DNA from: Hydractinia symbiolongicarpus | Taxonomy: Eukaryota > Cnidaria > Hydrozoa > Anthoathecata > Hydractiniidae | Assembly: GCF_029227915.1 (NCBI RefSeq) | Contig: NC_079877.1 | Location: 32,887,851-32,951,850, forward strand | Length of the DNA stretch: 64,000 nucleotides | Direction: 5' to 3' | Part shown: positions 14,326-27,660 of the stretch, one piece after another | How the letters are laid out: each line of letters opens with the position of its first letter | Numbering within the stretch: position 1 is the stretch's first letter | Notes under the pieces: model-generated | The model's database searches: none | The model's input: only the letters and a program-made list of their open reading frames with translations | What the model was told of the DNA's origin: nothing | Program-made: the position numbers and the translations under genes

Positions 14326-17060
14326 CGTTATGGAAATGAGTTTACTCCCTGGGTACTTTCTTTGTATACTTTTGACTATACGGGCCGAGTCCGGGATTTA
14401 CATGAAATAGCAGGTTTTCGTTTGCCGGCGAATAAACTTCTTTCATTCAGCGTCTCATCAAAAGTGAAAACATTTTTGAAAACTACAAGTCTCATGCGTT
14501 TTAGTGGCGAAATAATAATTTAAAAAATCGTTTGGGAAATTAGTTTACTCCCTGGGTACTTTCTTGGTATACTTTTGACTATACGGGCCGAGTCCGAGAT
14601 TTACGGGAAATCGCAGGTTTTCGATTGCCGGCGATTAAACTTCTTTTACTCAGCGTCTCATCAAAAATGAAAACATTTTTGAAAACTACAAGTCTCATGC
14701 GTTTTCGTGGTGAAAAAATAAATTAAAAAATCGTTCGGGAAATGAGTTTACTCCATGGGTACTTTCTTTGTATACATTCGACTATACGGGCCAAGCCCGG
14801 GATTTACGGAAAATCGCGGGTTTACGTTTGCCGGCGATTAAACCACTTTCATTAAGCGTCTCATCAAAAATGAAAATATTTTTAAAAACTACAAGTCTCA
14901 TGGGCTTTAGTGGTGAAATAATAATTTAAAAAATCGTTCGGGAAATGAGTTTACTCCCTGGGTACTATCTTTGTATACTTTTGACTATACGGGCCAAGCC
15001 CGGGATTTACGGGAAATCGCGGGTTTACGTTTGCCGGCGATTAAACCACTTTCATTAAGCGTCTCATCAAAAATGAAAACATTTCTGAAAACTACAAGTC
15101 TCATGGGCTTTAGTGGTGAAATAATAATTTAAAAAATCGTTCGGGAAATGAGTTTACACCCCGGGTACTTTCTTTGTATACTTTTGACTATACGGGCCGA
15201 GTCCGGGATTTACGGGAATCGCGGGTTTTCGTTTGCCGGCGATTAAACTTCTTTTATTCAGCGTCTCATCAAAAATGAAAACATTTTTAAAAACTACAAG
15301 TCGCATGGGCTTTAGTGGTGAAATAATAATTTAAAAAATCGTTTGGGAAATGAGTTTACTCCCTGGGTACTTTCTTTGTATACTTTTGACTATACGGGCT
15401 GAGTCCGGGATTTACGGGAAATCGCAGGTTTTCGTTTGCCGGCGATTAAACTTCTTTTATTCAGCGTCTCATCAAAAATGAAAACATTTTTGAAAACTAC
15501 AAGTCTCATGCGTTTTAGTGGTGAAAAAATAATTAAAAAATTCGTTCGGGAAATGAGTTTACACCCTGGGTACTTTCTTTGTATACTTTTGACTATACGG
15601 GCCGAGTCCGGGATTTACGGAAATCGCGGGTTTTCGTTTGCCAGCGATTAAACTTCTTTTATTCAGCGTCTCATCAGAAATGAAAACATTTTTGAAAACT
15701 ACAAGTCTTATGCGTTTTAGTGGTGAAAAAATGATTTAAAAAATCGTTATGGAAATGAGTTTACTCCCTGGGTACTTTCTTTGTATACTTTTGACTATAC
15801 GGGCCGAGTCCGGGATTTACATGAAATAGCAGGTTTTCGTTTGCCGGCGAATAAACTTCTTTCATTCAGCGTCTCATCAAAAGTGAAAACATTTTTGAAA
15901 ACTACAAGTCTCATGCGTTTTAGTGGCGAAATAATAATTTAAAAAATCGTTTGGGAAATTAGTTTACTCCCTGGGTACTTTCTTGGTATACTTTTGACTA
16001 TACGGGCCGAGTCCGAGATTTACGGGAAATCGCAGGTTTTCGATTGCCGGCGATTAAACTTCTTTTACTCAGCGTCTCATCAAAAATGAAAACATTTTTG
16101 AAAACTACAAGTCTCATGCGTTTTCGTGGTGAAAAAATAAATTAAAAAATCGTTCGGGAAATGAGTTTACTCCATGGGTACTTTCTTTGTATACATTCGA
16201 CTATACGGGCCAAGCCCGGGATTTACGGAAAATCGCGGGTTTACGTTTGCCGGCGATTAAACCACTTTCATTAAGCGTCTCATCAAAAATGAAAATATTT
16301 TTAAAAACTACAAGTCTCATGAGCTTTAGTGGTGAAATAATAATTTAAAAAATCGTTCGGGAAATGAGTTTACTCCCTGGGTACTATCTTTGTATACTTT
16401 TGACTATACGGGCCAAGCCCGGGATTTACGGGAAATCGCGGGTTTACGTTTGCCGGCGATTAAACCACTTTCATTAAGCGTCTCATCAAAAATGAAAACA
16501 TTTCTGAAAACTACAAGTCTCATGGGCTTTAGTGGTGAAATAATAATTTAAAAAATCGTTCGGGAAATGAGTTTACACCCCGGGTACTTTCTTTGTATAC
16601 TTTTGACTATACGGGCCGAGTCCGGGATTTACGGGAATCGCGGGTTTTCGTTTGCCGGCGATTAAACTTCTTTTATTCAGCGTCTCATCAAAAATGAAAA
16701 CATTTTTAAAAACTACAAGTCGCATGGGCTTTAGTGGTGAAATAATAATTTAAAAAATCGTTTGGGAAATGAGTTTACTCCCTGGGTACTTTCTTTGTAT
16801 ACTTTTGACTATACGGGCTGAGTCCGGGATTTACGGGAAATCGCAGGTTTTCGTTTGCCGGCGATTAAACTTCTTTTATTCAGCGTCTCATCAAAAATGA
16901 AAACATTTTTGAAAACTACAAGTCTCATGCGTTTTAGTGGTGAAAAAATAATTAAAAAATTCGTTCGGGAAATGAGTTTACACCCTGGGTACTTTCTTTG
17001 TATACTTTTGACTATACGGGCCGAGTCCGGGATTTACGGAAATCGCGGGTTTTCGTTTGC
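14211..17060 (+). repeat. Higher-order tandem duplication, period 1419 bp
   Basis: A seven-monomer block from about 14211 recurs at about 15630. Markers are TTTACATGAAATAGCAGG, the variant TTCTTGGTATAC, TTTTCGATTGCCGG and GTCGCATGGGC. A G/A difference in CATGGGC/CATGAGC is visible at about 14900/16319. The repeat ends near 15642/17061. Confidence 0.8.
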
Positions 17061-17930
17061 CGGCGATTAAACTTCTTTTATTCAGCGTCTCATCAAAAAT
17101 GAAAACATTTTTAAAAACTACAAGTCGCATGGGCTTTAGTGGTGAAATAATAATTTAAAAAATCGTTTGGGAAATGAGTTTACTCCCTGGGTACTTTCTT
17201 TGTGTACTTTTGACTATACGGGCTGAGTCCGGGATTTACGGGAAATTGCAGGTTTTCGTTTGCCGGCGATTAAACTTCTTTTATTCAGCGTCTCATCAAA
17301 AATGAAAACATTTTTGAAAACTACAAGTCTCATGCGTTTTAGTGGTGAAAAAATAATTAAAAAATTCGTTCGGGAAATGAGTTTACACCCTGGGTACTTT
17401 CTTTGTATACTTTTGACTATACGGGCCGAGTCCGGGATTTACGGGAAATCGCGGGTTTTCGTTTGCCGGCGATTAAATTTCTTTTATTCAGGGTCTCATC
17501 AAAAATGAAAACATTTTTAAAAACTACAAGTCTCATGGGTTTTAGTGGTGAAGTAATAATTTAAAAAATCGTTTGGGAAATGAGTTTACTCCCTGGGTAC
17601 TTTCTTTGTATACTTTGGACTATACGGGCCGAGTCCGGGATTTACGGGAAATCGCAGGTTTTCGTTTGCCGGCGATTAAACTTCTTTTATTCAGCGTCTC
17701 ATCAAAAATGAAAACATTTTTGAAAACTACAAGTCTCATGCGTTTTAGTGGTGAAAAAATAATTTAAAAAAACGTTCGGGAAGTGAGTTTACACCCTGGG
17801 TACTTTCTTTGTATACTTTTGACTATACGGGCCGAGTCCGGGATTTACGGGAAATCGCAGGTTTTCGTTTGCCAGCGATTAAACTTCTTTTATTCAGCGT
17901 CTCATCAAAAATAAAAACATTTTTGAAAAC
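16600..17930 (+). repeat. Dispersed satellite block, repeated at +5679 bp (22279-23609)
   Basis: This block matches 22279-23609 almost base for base at an offset of 28 monomers, including the marker series TTCAGGGTCTCATC, GGTGAAGTAATAATT, ATACTTTGGACTATAC and AAAAAAACGTTCGGGAAGTG. The match fails to the right of about 17930/23609. It shows that array segments are also shared at a distance, not only in adjacent tandem. Confidence 0.7.
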
Positions 17931-17949
17931 TACAAGTCTCATGCGTTTT

Positions 17950-20900
17950 AGTGGCGAAATAATAATTTAAAAAATCGTTTGGGAAATTAGTTTACTCCCT
18001 GGGTACTTTCTTTGTATACTTTTGACTATACGGGCCGAGTCCGAGATTTACGGGAAATCGCAGGTTTTCGATTGCCGGCGATTAAACTTCTTTTACTCAG
18101 CGTCTCATCAAAAATGAAAACATTTTTGAAAACTGCAAGTCTCATGCGTTTTCGTGGTGAAAAAATAAATTAAAAAATCGTTCGGGAAATGAGTTTACTC
18201 CATGGGTACTTTCTCTGTATACATTCGACTATACGGACCAAGCCCGGGATTTACGGAAAATCGCGGGAATACGTTTGCCGGCGATTAAACCACTTTCATT
18301 AAGCGTCTCATCAAAAATTAAAATATTTCTGAAAACTACAAGTCTCATGCGTTTTAGTGGTGAAAAAATAATTTAAAAAATTCGTTCGGGAAATGAGTTT
18401 ACTCACTGGGTACTTTCCTTGTATACTTTTGGCTATACGGGACGAGTCCGGGATTTACTGGAAATCGCATGTTTTCGTTTGCCGGCGATTAAACCACTTT
18501 CATTAAGCGTCTCATCAAAAATGAAAATATTTTTAAAAACTACAAGTCTCATGAGCTTTAGTGGTGAAATAATAATTTAAAAAATCGTTCGGAAAATGAG
18601 TTTACTCCCTGGGTACTATCTTTGTATACTTTTGACTATACGGGCCAAGCCCGGGATTTACGGGAAATCGCGGGTTTACGTTTGCCGGCGATTAAACCAC
18701 TTTCATTAAGCGTCTCATCAAAAATGAAAACATTTCTGAAAACTACAAGTCTCATGGGCTTTAGTGGTGAAAAAATAATTTAAAAAATCGTTCGGGAAAT
18801 GAGTTTACACCCCGGGTACTTTCTTTGTATACTTTTGACTATACGGGCCGAGTCCGGGATTTACGGGAATCGCGGGTTTTCGTTTGCCGGCGATTAAACT
18901 TCTTTTATTCAGCGTCTCATCAAAAATGAAAACATTTTTAAAAACTACAAGTCGCATGGGCTTTAGTGGTGAAATAATAATTTAAAAAATCGTTTGGGAA
19001 ATGAGTTTACTCCCTGGGTACTTTCTTTGTATACTTTTGACTATACGGGCTGAGTCCGGGATTTACGGGAAATCGCAGGTTTTCGTTTGCCGGCGATTAA
19101 ACTTCTTTTATTCAGCGTCTCATCAAAAATGAAAACATTTTTGAAAACTACAAGTCTCATGCGTTTTAGTGGTGAAAAAATAATTAAAAAATTCGTTCGG
19201 GAAATGAGTTTACACCCTGGGTACTTTCTTTGTATACTTTTGATTATACGGGCCGAGTCCGGGATTTACGGGAATCGCGGGTTTTCGTTTGCCGGCGATT
19301 AAACTTCTTTTATTCAGCGTCTCATCAAAAATGAAAACATTTTTAAAAACTACAAGTCGCATGGGCTTTAGTGGTGAAATAATAATTTAAAAAATCGTTT
19401 GGGAAATGAGTTTACTCCCTAGGTACTTTCTTTGTATACTTTTGACTATACGGGCTGAGTCCGGGATTTACGGGAAATCGCAGGTTTTCGTTTGCCGGCG
19501 ATTAAACTTCTTTTATTCAGCGTCTCATCAAAAATGAAAACATTTCTGAAAACTACAAGTCACATGCGTTTTAGTGGTGAAATAGTAATTTAAAAAATCG
19601 TTCGGGAAATGAGTTTACTCCCTGGGTACTTTCTTTGTATACTTTTGACTATGCGGGCAAAGTCCGAGATTTACGGGAAGTCGCGGGTTTTCGTTTGCCG
19701 GCAATTAAACTTCTTTTATTCAGCGTCTCATCAAAAATGAAAGCATTTTTAAAAACTACAAGTCTCATGGGCTTTAGTGGTGAAATAATAATTTAAAAAA
19801 TCGTTCGGGAAATGAGTTTACTCCCTGGGTACTATCTTTGTATACTTTTGACTATACGGGCCAAGCCCGGGATTTACGGGAAATCGCGGGTTTTCGTTTG
19901 CCAGCGATTAAACTTCTTTTATTCAGCGTCTCATCAGAAATGAAAACATTTTTGAAAACTACAAGTCTCATGCGTTTTAGTGGCGAAATAATAATTTAAA
20001 AAATCGTTTGGGAAATTAGTTTACTCCCTGGGTACTTTCTTTGTATACTTTTGACTATACGGGCCGAGTGCGAGATTTACGGGAAATCGCATGTTTTCGA
20101 TTGCCGGCTATTAAACTTCTTTTACTCAGCGTCTCATCAAAAATGAAAACATTTTTGAAAACTACAAGTCTCATGCGTTTTCGTGGTGAAAAAATAAATT
20201 AAAAAATCGTTCGGGAAATGAGTTTACTCCATGGGTACTTTCTTTGTATACATTCGACTATACGGGCCAAGCCCGGGATTTACGGAAAATCGCGGGTTTA
20301 CGTTTGCCGGCGATTAAACCACTTTCATTAAGCGTCTCATTAAAAATTAAAATATTTCTGAAAACTACAAGTCTCATGCGTTTTAGTGGTGAAAAAATAA
20401 TTTAAAAAATTCGTTCGGGAAATGAGTTTACTCACTGGGTACTTTCCTTGTATACTTTTGACTATGCGGGACGAGTCCGGGATTTACTGGAAATCGCATG
20501 TTTTCGTTTGCCGGCGATTAAACCACTTTCAATAAGCGTCTCATCAAAAATGAAAATATTTTTAAAAACTACAAGTCTCATGAGCTTTAGTGGTGAAATA
20601 ATAATTTAAAAAATCGTTCGGGAAATGAGTTTACTCCCTGGGTACTATCTTTGTATACTTTTGACTATACGGGCCAAGCCCGGGATTTACGGGAAATCGC
20701 GGGTTTACGTTTGCCGGCGATTAAACCACTTTCATTAAGCGTCTCATCAAAAATGAAAACATTTCTGAAAACTACAAGTCTCATGGGCTTTAGTGGTGAA
20801 ATTATAATTTAAAAAATCGTTCGGGAAATGAGTTTACACCCCGGGTACTTTCTTTGTATACTTTTGACTATACGGGCCGAGTCCGGGATTTACGGGAATC

Positions 20901-21310
20901 GCGGGTTTTCGTTTGCCGGCCATTAAACTTCTTTTATTCAGCGTCTCATCAAAAATGAAAACATTTTTAAAAACTACAAGTCGCATGGGCTTTAGTGGTG
21001 AAATAATAATTTAAAAAATCGTTTGGGAAATGAGTTTACTCCCTGGGTACTTTCTTTGTATACTTTTGACTATACGGGCTGAGTCCGGGATTTACGGGAA
21101 ATCGCAGGTTTTCGTTTGCCGGCGATTAAACTTCTTTTATTCAGCGTTTCATCAAAAATGAAAACATTTTTGAAAACTAAAAGTCTCATGCGTTTTAGTG
21201 GTGAAAAAATAATTAAAAAATTCGTTCGGGAAATGAGTTTACACCCTGGGTACTTTCTTTGTATACTTTTGACTATACGGGCCGAGTCCGGGATTTACGG
21301 GAATCGCGGG
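17950..21310 (+). repeat. Higher-order duplication, period 2029 bp
   Basis: A ten-monomer block recurs at +2029 bp. It includes the units with TTCGATTGCCGG, the AATTAAAATATTTCTG variant, CGGGACGAGTCC with AATCGCATGTTTTCG, and TCATGAGCTTTAG. Several single-base differences separate the copies (for example GAGTCCGAG/GAGTGCGAG), so it looks somewhat older than the 1419-bp and 2319-bp repeats. Boundaries are approximate. Confidence 0.7.
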
Positions 21311-21599
21311 TTTTCGTTTGCCGGCGATTAAACTTCTTTTATTCAGCGTCTCATCAAAAATGAAAACATTTTTAAAAACTACAAGTCGCATGGGCTTTAG
21401 TGGTGAAATAATAATTTAAAAAATCGTTTGGGAAATGAGTTTACTGCCTGGGTACTTTCTTTGTATACTTTTTACTATACGGGCTGAGTCCGGGATTTAC
21501 GGGAAATCGCAGGTTTTCGTTTGCCGGCGATTAAACTTCTTTTATTCAGCGTCTCATCAAAAATGAAAACATTTTTGAAAACTACAAGTCTCATGCGTT

Positions 21600-24500
21600 T
21601 TAGTGGTGAAAAAATAATTCAAAAATTCGTTCAGGAAATGAGTTTACCCCCTGGGTACTTTCTTTGTATACTTTTGACTATACGGGCCGAGTCCGGGATT
21701 TACGGGAAATCGCAGGTTTTCGTTTGCCGGCGAATAAACCTCTTTTATTTAGCGTTTCATCAAAAATGAAAACAATTTTAAAAACTACAAGTCTCATGGG
21801 CTTTAGTGGTGAAAAAATAATTTAAAAAAACGTTCGGGAAGTGAGTTTACACCCCGGGTACTTTCTTTGTATACTTTTGACTATACGGGCCGAGTCCGGG
21901 ATTTACGGGAATCGCGGGTTTTCGTTTGCCGGCGATTAAACTTCTTTTATTCAGCGTCCCATCAAAAATGAAAACATTTTTAAAAACTACAAGTCGCATG
22001 GGCTTTAGTGGTGAAATAATAATTTAAAAAATCGTTTGGGAAATGAGTTTACTCCCTGGGTACTTTCTTTGTATACTTTTGACTATACGGGCTGAGTCCG
22101 GGATTTACGGGAAATCGCAGGTTTTCGTTTGCCGGCGAATAAACCTCTTTTATTCAGCGTTTCATCAAAAATGAAAACAATTTTAAAAACTACAAGTCTC
22201 ATGGGCTTTAGTGGTGAAAAAATAATTTAAAAAAACGTTCGGGAAGTGAGTTTACACCCCGGGTACTTTCTTTGTATACTTTTGACTATACGGGCCGAGT
22301 CCGGGATTTACGGGAATCGCGGGTTTTCGTTTGCCGGCGATTAAACTTCTTTTATTCAGCGTCCCATCAAAAATGAAAACATTTTTAAAAACTACAAGTC
22401 GCATGGGCTTTAGTGGTGAAATAATAATTTAAAAAATCGTTTGGGAAATGAGTTTACTCCCTGGGTACTTTCTTTGTATACTTTTGACTATACGGGCTGA
22501 GTCCGGGATTTACGGGAAATCGCAGGTTTTCGTTTGCCGGCGATTAAACTTCTTTTATTCAGCGTCTCATCAAAAATGAAAACATTTTTGAAAACTACAA
22601 GTCTCATGCGTTTTAGTGGTGAAAAAATAATTAAAAAATTCGTTCGGGAAATGAGTTTACACCCTGGGTACTTTCTTTGTATACTTTTGACTATACGGGC
22701 CGAGTCCGGGATTTACGGGAATCGCGGGTTTTCGTTTGCCGGCGATTAAACTTCTTTTATTCAGCGTCTCATCAAGAATGAAAACATTTTTAAAAACTAC
22801 AAGTCGCATGGGCTTTAGTGGTGAAATAATAATTTAAAAAATCGTTTGGGAAATGAGTTTACTCCCTGGGTACTTTCTTTGTATACTTTTGACTATACGG
22901 GCTGAGTCCGGGATTTACGGGAAATCGCAGGTTTTCGTTTGCCGGCGATTAAACTTCTTTTATTCAGCGTCTCATCAAAAATGAAAACATTTTTGAAAAC
23001 TACAAGTCTCATGCGTTTTAGTGGTGAAAAAATAATTAAAAAATTCGTTCGGGAAATGAGTTTACACCCTGGGTACTTTCTTTGTATACTTTTGACTATA
23101 CGGGCCGAGTCCGGGATTTACGGGAAATCGCGGGTTTTCGTTTGCCGGCGATTAAATTTCTTTTATTCAGGGTCTCATCAAAAATGAAAACATTTTTAAA
23201 AACTACAAGTCTCATGGGTTTTAGTGGTGAAGTAATAATTTAAAAAATCGTTTGGGAAATGAGTTTACTCCCTGGGTACTTTCTTTGTATACTTTGGACT
23301 ATACGGGCCGAGTCCGGGATTTACGGGAAATCGCAGGTTTTCGTTTGCCGGCGATTAAACTTCTTTTATTCAGCGTCTCATCAAAAATGAAAACATTTTT
23401 GAAAACTACAAGTCTCATGCGTTTTAGTGGTGAAAAAATAATTTAAAAAAACGTTCGGGAAGTGAGTTTACACCCTGGGTACTTTCTTTGTATACTTTTG
23501 ACTATACGGGCCGAGTCCGGGATTTACGGGAAATCGCAGGTTTTCGTTTGCCAGCGATTAAACTTCTTTTATTCAGCGTCTCATCAAAAATAAAAACATT
23601 TTTGAAAACTAAAAGTCTCATGCGTTTTAGTGGTGAAAAAATAATTCAAAAATTCGTTCAGGAAATGAGTTTACTCACTGAGTACTTTCCTTGTATACTT
23701 TTGACTATACGGGCCGAGTTCGGGATTTACGGGAAATCGCGGGTTTTCGTTTGCCGGCGATTAAACTTCTTTTATTCAGCGTCTCATCAAAAATGAAAAC
23801 ATTTTTGAAAACTACAAGTCTCATGCGTTTTAGTGGTGAAAAAATGATTTAAAAAAACGTTCGGGAAGTGAGTTTACTCCCTGGGTACTTTCTTTGTATA
23901 CTTTTGACTATACGGGCCGAGTCCGCGATTTACGGGAAATCGCAGGTTTTCGTTTGCCAGCGATTAAACTTCTTTTATTCAGCGTCTCATCAAAAATAAA
24001 AACATTTTTGAAAACTAAAAGTCTCATGCGTTTTAGTGGTAAAAAAATAATTCAAAAATTCGTTCAGGAAATGAGTTTACCCCCTGGGTACTTTCTTTGT
24101 ATACTTTTGACTATACGGGCCGAGTCCGGGATTTACGGGAAATCGCAGGTTTTTGTTTGCCGGCAAATAAACCTCTTTTATTCAGCGTTTCATCAAAAAT
24201 GAAAACAATTTTAAAAACTACAAGTCTCATGGGCTTTAGTGGTGAAAAAATAATTTAAAAAAACGTTCGGGAAGTGAGTTTACACCCTGGGTACTTTCTT
24301 TGTATACTTTTGACTATACGGGCCGAGTCCGGGATTTACGGGAAATCGCAGGTTTTTGTTTGCCAGCGATTAAACTTCTTTTATTCAGCGTCTCATCAAA
24401 AATAAAAACATTTTTGAAAACTAAAAGTCTCATGCGTTTTAGTGGTGAAAAAATAATTCAAAAATTCGTTCAGGAAATGAGTTTACTCACTGGGTACTTT

Positions 24501-27500
24501 CCTTGTATACTTTTGACTATACGGGCCGAGTTCGGGATTTACGGGAAATCGCGGGTTTTCGTTTGCCGGCGATTAAACTTCTTTTATTTAGCGTCTCATC
24601 AAAAATGAAAACATTTTTGAAAACTACAAGTCTCATGCGTTTTAGTGGTGAAAAAATAATTTAAAAAATCGTTCGGGAAATGAGTTTACACCCTGGGTAC
24701 TTTCTTTGTATACTTTTGACTATACGGGCCGAGTCCGGGATTTACGGGAAATCGCAGGTTTTCGTTTGCCGGCGATTAAACTTCTTTTATTCAGCGTTTC
24801 ATCAAAAATGAAAACAATTTTAAAAACTACAAGTCTCATGGGCAATAGTGGTGAAAAAATAATTTAAAAAAACGTTCGGGAAGTGAGTTTACACCCTGGG
24901 TACTTTCTTTGTATACTTTTGACTATACGGGCCGAGTCCGGGATTTACGGGAAATCGCAGGTTTTCGTTTGCCAGCGATTAAACTTCTTTTATTCAGCGT
25001 CTCATCAAAAAAAAAAAAAAATTTTTGAAAACTAAAAGTCTCATGCGTTTTAGTGGTGAAAAAATAATTCAAAAATAAGTTCAGGAAATGAGTTTACTCA
25101 CTGGGTACTTTCCTTGTATACTTTTGACTATACGGGCCGAGTTCGGGATTTACGGGAAATCACGGGTTTTCGTTTGCCGGCGATTAAACTTCTTTTATTC
25201 AGCGTCTCATCAAAAATGAAAACATTTTTGAAAACTACAAGTCTCATGCGTTTTAGTGGTGAAAAAATAATTTAAAAAAACGTTCGGGAAGTGAGTTTAC
25301 TCCCTGGGTACATTCTTTGTATACTTTTGACTATACGGGCCGAGTCCGGGATTTACGGGAAATCGCAGGTTTTCGTTTGCCAGCGATTAAACTTCTTTTA
25401 TTCAGCGTCTCATCAAAAATAAAAACATTTTTGAAAACTAAAAGTCTCATGCGTTTTAGTGGTGAAAAAATAATTCAAAAATTCGTTCAGGAAATGAGTT
25501 TACACCCTGGGTACTTTCTTTGTATACTTTTGACTATACGGGCCGAGTCCGGGATTTACGGGAAATCGCAGGTTTTCGTTTGCCGGCGATTAAACTTCTT
25601 TTATTCAGCGTTTCATCAAAAATGAAAACAATTTTAAAAACTACAAGTCTCATGGGCTTTATTGGTGAAAAAATAATTTAAAAAAACGTTCGGGAAGTGA
25701 GTTTACACCCTGGGTACTTTCTTTGTATACTTTTGACTATACGGGCCGAGTCCGGGATTTACGGGAAATCGCAGGTTTTCGTTTGCCAGCGATTAAACTT
25801 CTTTTATTCAGCGTCTCATCAAAAATAAAAACATTTTTGAAAACTAAAAGTCTCATGCGTTTTAGTGGTGAAAATATAATTCAAAAATTCGTTCAGGAAA
25901 TGAGTTTACATCCTGGGTACTTTCTTTGTATACTTTTGACTATACGGGCCGAGTCCGGGATTTACGGGAAATCGCAGGTTTTCGTTTGCCGGCGATTAAA
26001 CTTCTTTTATTCAGCGTTTCATCAAAAATGAAAACAATTTTAAAAACTACAAGTCTCATGGGCTTTAGTGGTGAAAAAATAATTTAAAAAAACGTTCGGG
26101 AAGTGAGTTTACACCCTGGGTACTTTCTTTGTATACTTTTGACTATACGGGCCGAGTCCGGGATTTACGGGAAATCGCAGGTTTTCGTTTGCCAGCGATT
26201 AAACTTCTTTTATTCAGCGTCTCATCAAAAATAAAAACATTTTTGAAAACTAAAAGTCTCATGCGTTTTAGTGGTGAAAAAATAATTCAAAAATTCGTTC
26301 AGGAAATGAGTTTACTCACTGGGTACTTTCCTTGTATACTTTTGACTATACGGGCCGAGTTCGGGATTTACGTGAAATCGCGGGTTTTCGTTTGCCGGCG
26401 ATTAAACTTCTTTTATTCAGCGTCTCATCAAAAATGAAAACATTTTTAAAAACTACAAGTCTCATGGGCTTTAGTGGTGAAAAAATAATTTAAAAAATCG
26501 TTCGGGAAATGAGTTTACACCCTGGGTACTTTCTTTGTATACTTTTGACTATACGGGCCGAGTCCGGGATTTACCGGAAATCGCAGGTTTTCGTTTGCCG
26601 GCGATTAAACTTCTTTTATTCAGCGTTTCATCAAAAATGAAAACAATTTTAAAAACTACAAGTCTCATGGGCTTTAGTGGTGAAATAATAATTTAAAAAA
26701 TCGTTTGGGAAATGAGTTTACTCCCTGGGTACTTTCTTTGTATACTTTTGACTATACAGGCCGAGTCCGGGATTTACGGGAAATCGCAGGTTTTCGTTTG
26801 CCGGCGATTAAACTTCTTTTATTCAGCGTCTCATCAAAAATGAAAACATTTTTGAAAACTACAAGTCTCATGCGTTTTAGTGGTGAAAAAATAATTTAAA
26901 AATTCGTTCGGGAAATGAGTTTACACCCTGGGTACTTTCTTTGTATACTTGTGACTATACGGGCCGAGTCCGGGATTTACGGGAAATGGCAGCTTTTCGT
27001 TTGCCGGCGATTAAACTTTTTTTATTCAGCGTGTCATCAAAAATGAAAACATTTTTGAAAACTACAAGTCTCATGCGTTTTAGTGGTGAAAAAATAATTA
27101 AAAAATTCGTTCGGGAAATGAGTTTACACCCTGGGTACTTTCTTTGTATACTTTTGACTATACGGGCCGAGTCCGGGATTTACGGGAAATCGCGGGTTTT
27201 CGTTTGCCGGCGATTAAACTTCTTTTATTCAGCGTCTCATCAAAAATGAAAACATTTTTAAAAACTACAAGTCTCATGGGCTTTAGTGGTGAAGTAATAA
27301 TTAAAAAAAAACGTTCGGGAAGTGAGTTTACACCCTGGGTACTTTCTTTGTATACTTTTGACTATACGGGCCGAGCCCGGGATTTACGGGAAATCGCAGG
27401 TTTTCGTTTGCCAGCGATTAAACTTCTTTTATTCAGCGTCTCATCAAAAATAAAAACATTTTTGAAAACTAAAAGTCTCATGCGTTTTAGTGGTGAAAAA

Positions 27501-27660
27501 ATAATTCAAAAATTCGTTCAGGAAATGAGTTTACTCACTGGGTACTTTCCTTGTATACTTTTGACTATACGGGCCGAGTTCGGGATTTACGGGAAATCGA
27601 GGGTTTTCGTTTGCCGGCGATTAAACTTCTTTTATTCAGCGTCTCATCAAAAATGAAAAC
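21600..27660 (+). repeat. Two-monomer higher-order repeat zone (period ~406 bp)
   Basis: In this zone two monomer types alternate. One has CGTTTGCCAGCG, AAAAATAAAAACATTT, ACTAAAAGTCTC and AATTCAAAAATTCGTTCAGG; the other has AAAATGAAAACAATTTTAAAA and AAAAAAACGTTCGGGAAGTG. Starts of the same variant fall about 406 bp apart (23488, 23894, 24300, 25317, 25723, 26129). The dimer is the local higher-order unit. Open frames of 102 codons recur here because the 406-bp dimer happens to lack a stop in one frame for 1.5 monomers. Confidence 0.75.
25007..25021. repeat. 15-base A-run replacing mixed sequence in one monomer
   Basis: The usual CAAAAATAAAAACATTTTT of this zone is replaced by an unbroken run of 15 A before TTTTT. 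The T and the C have both become A with no length change. It may be a real mutation or a consensus error in a homopolymer-rich repeat. Confidence 0.75.
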
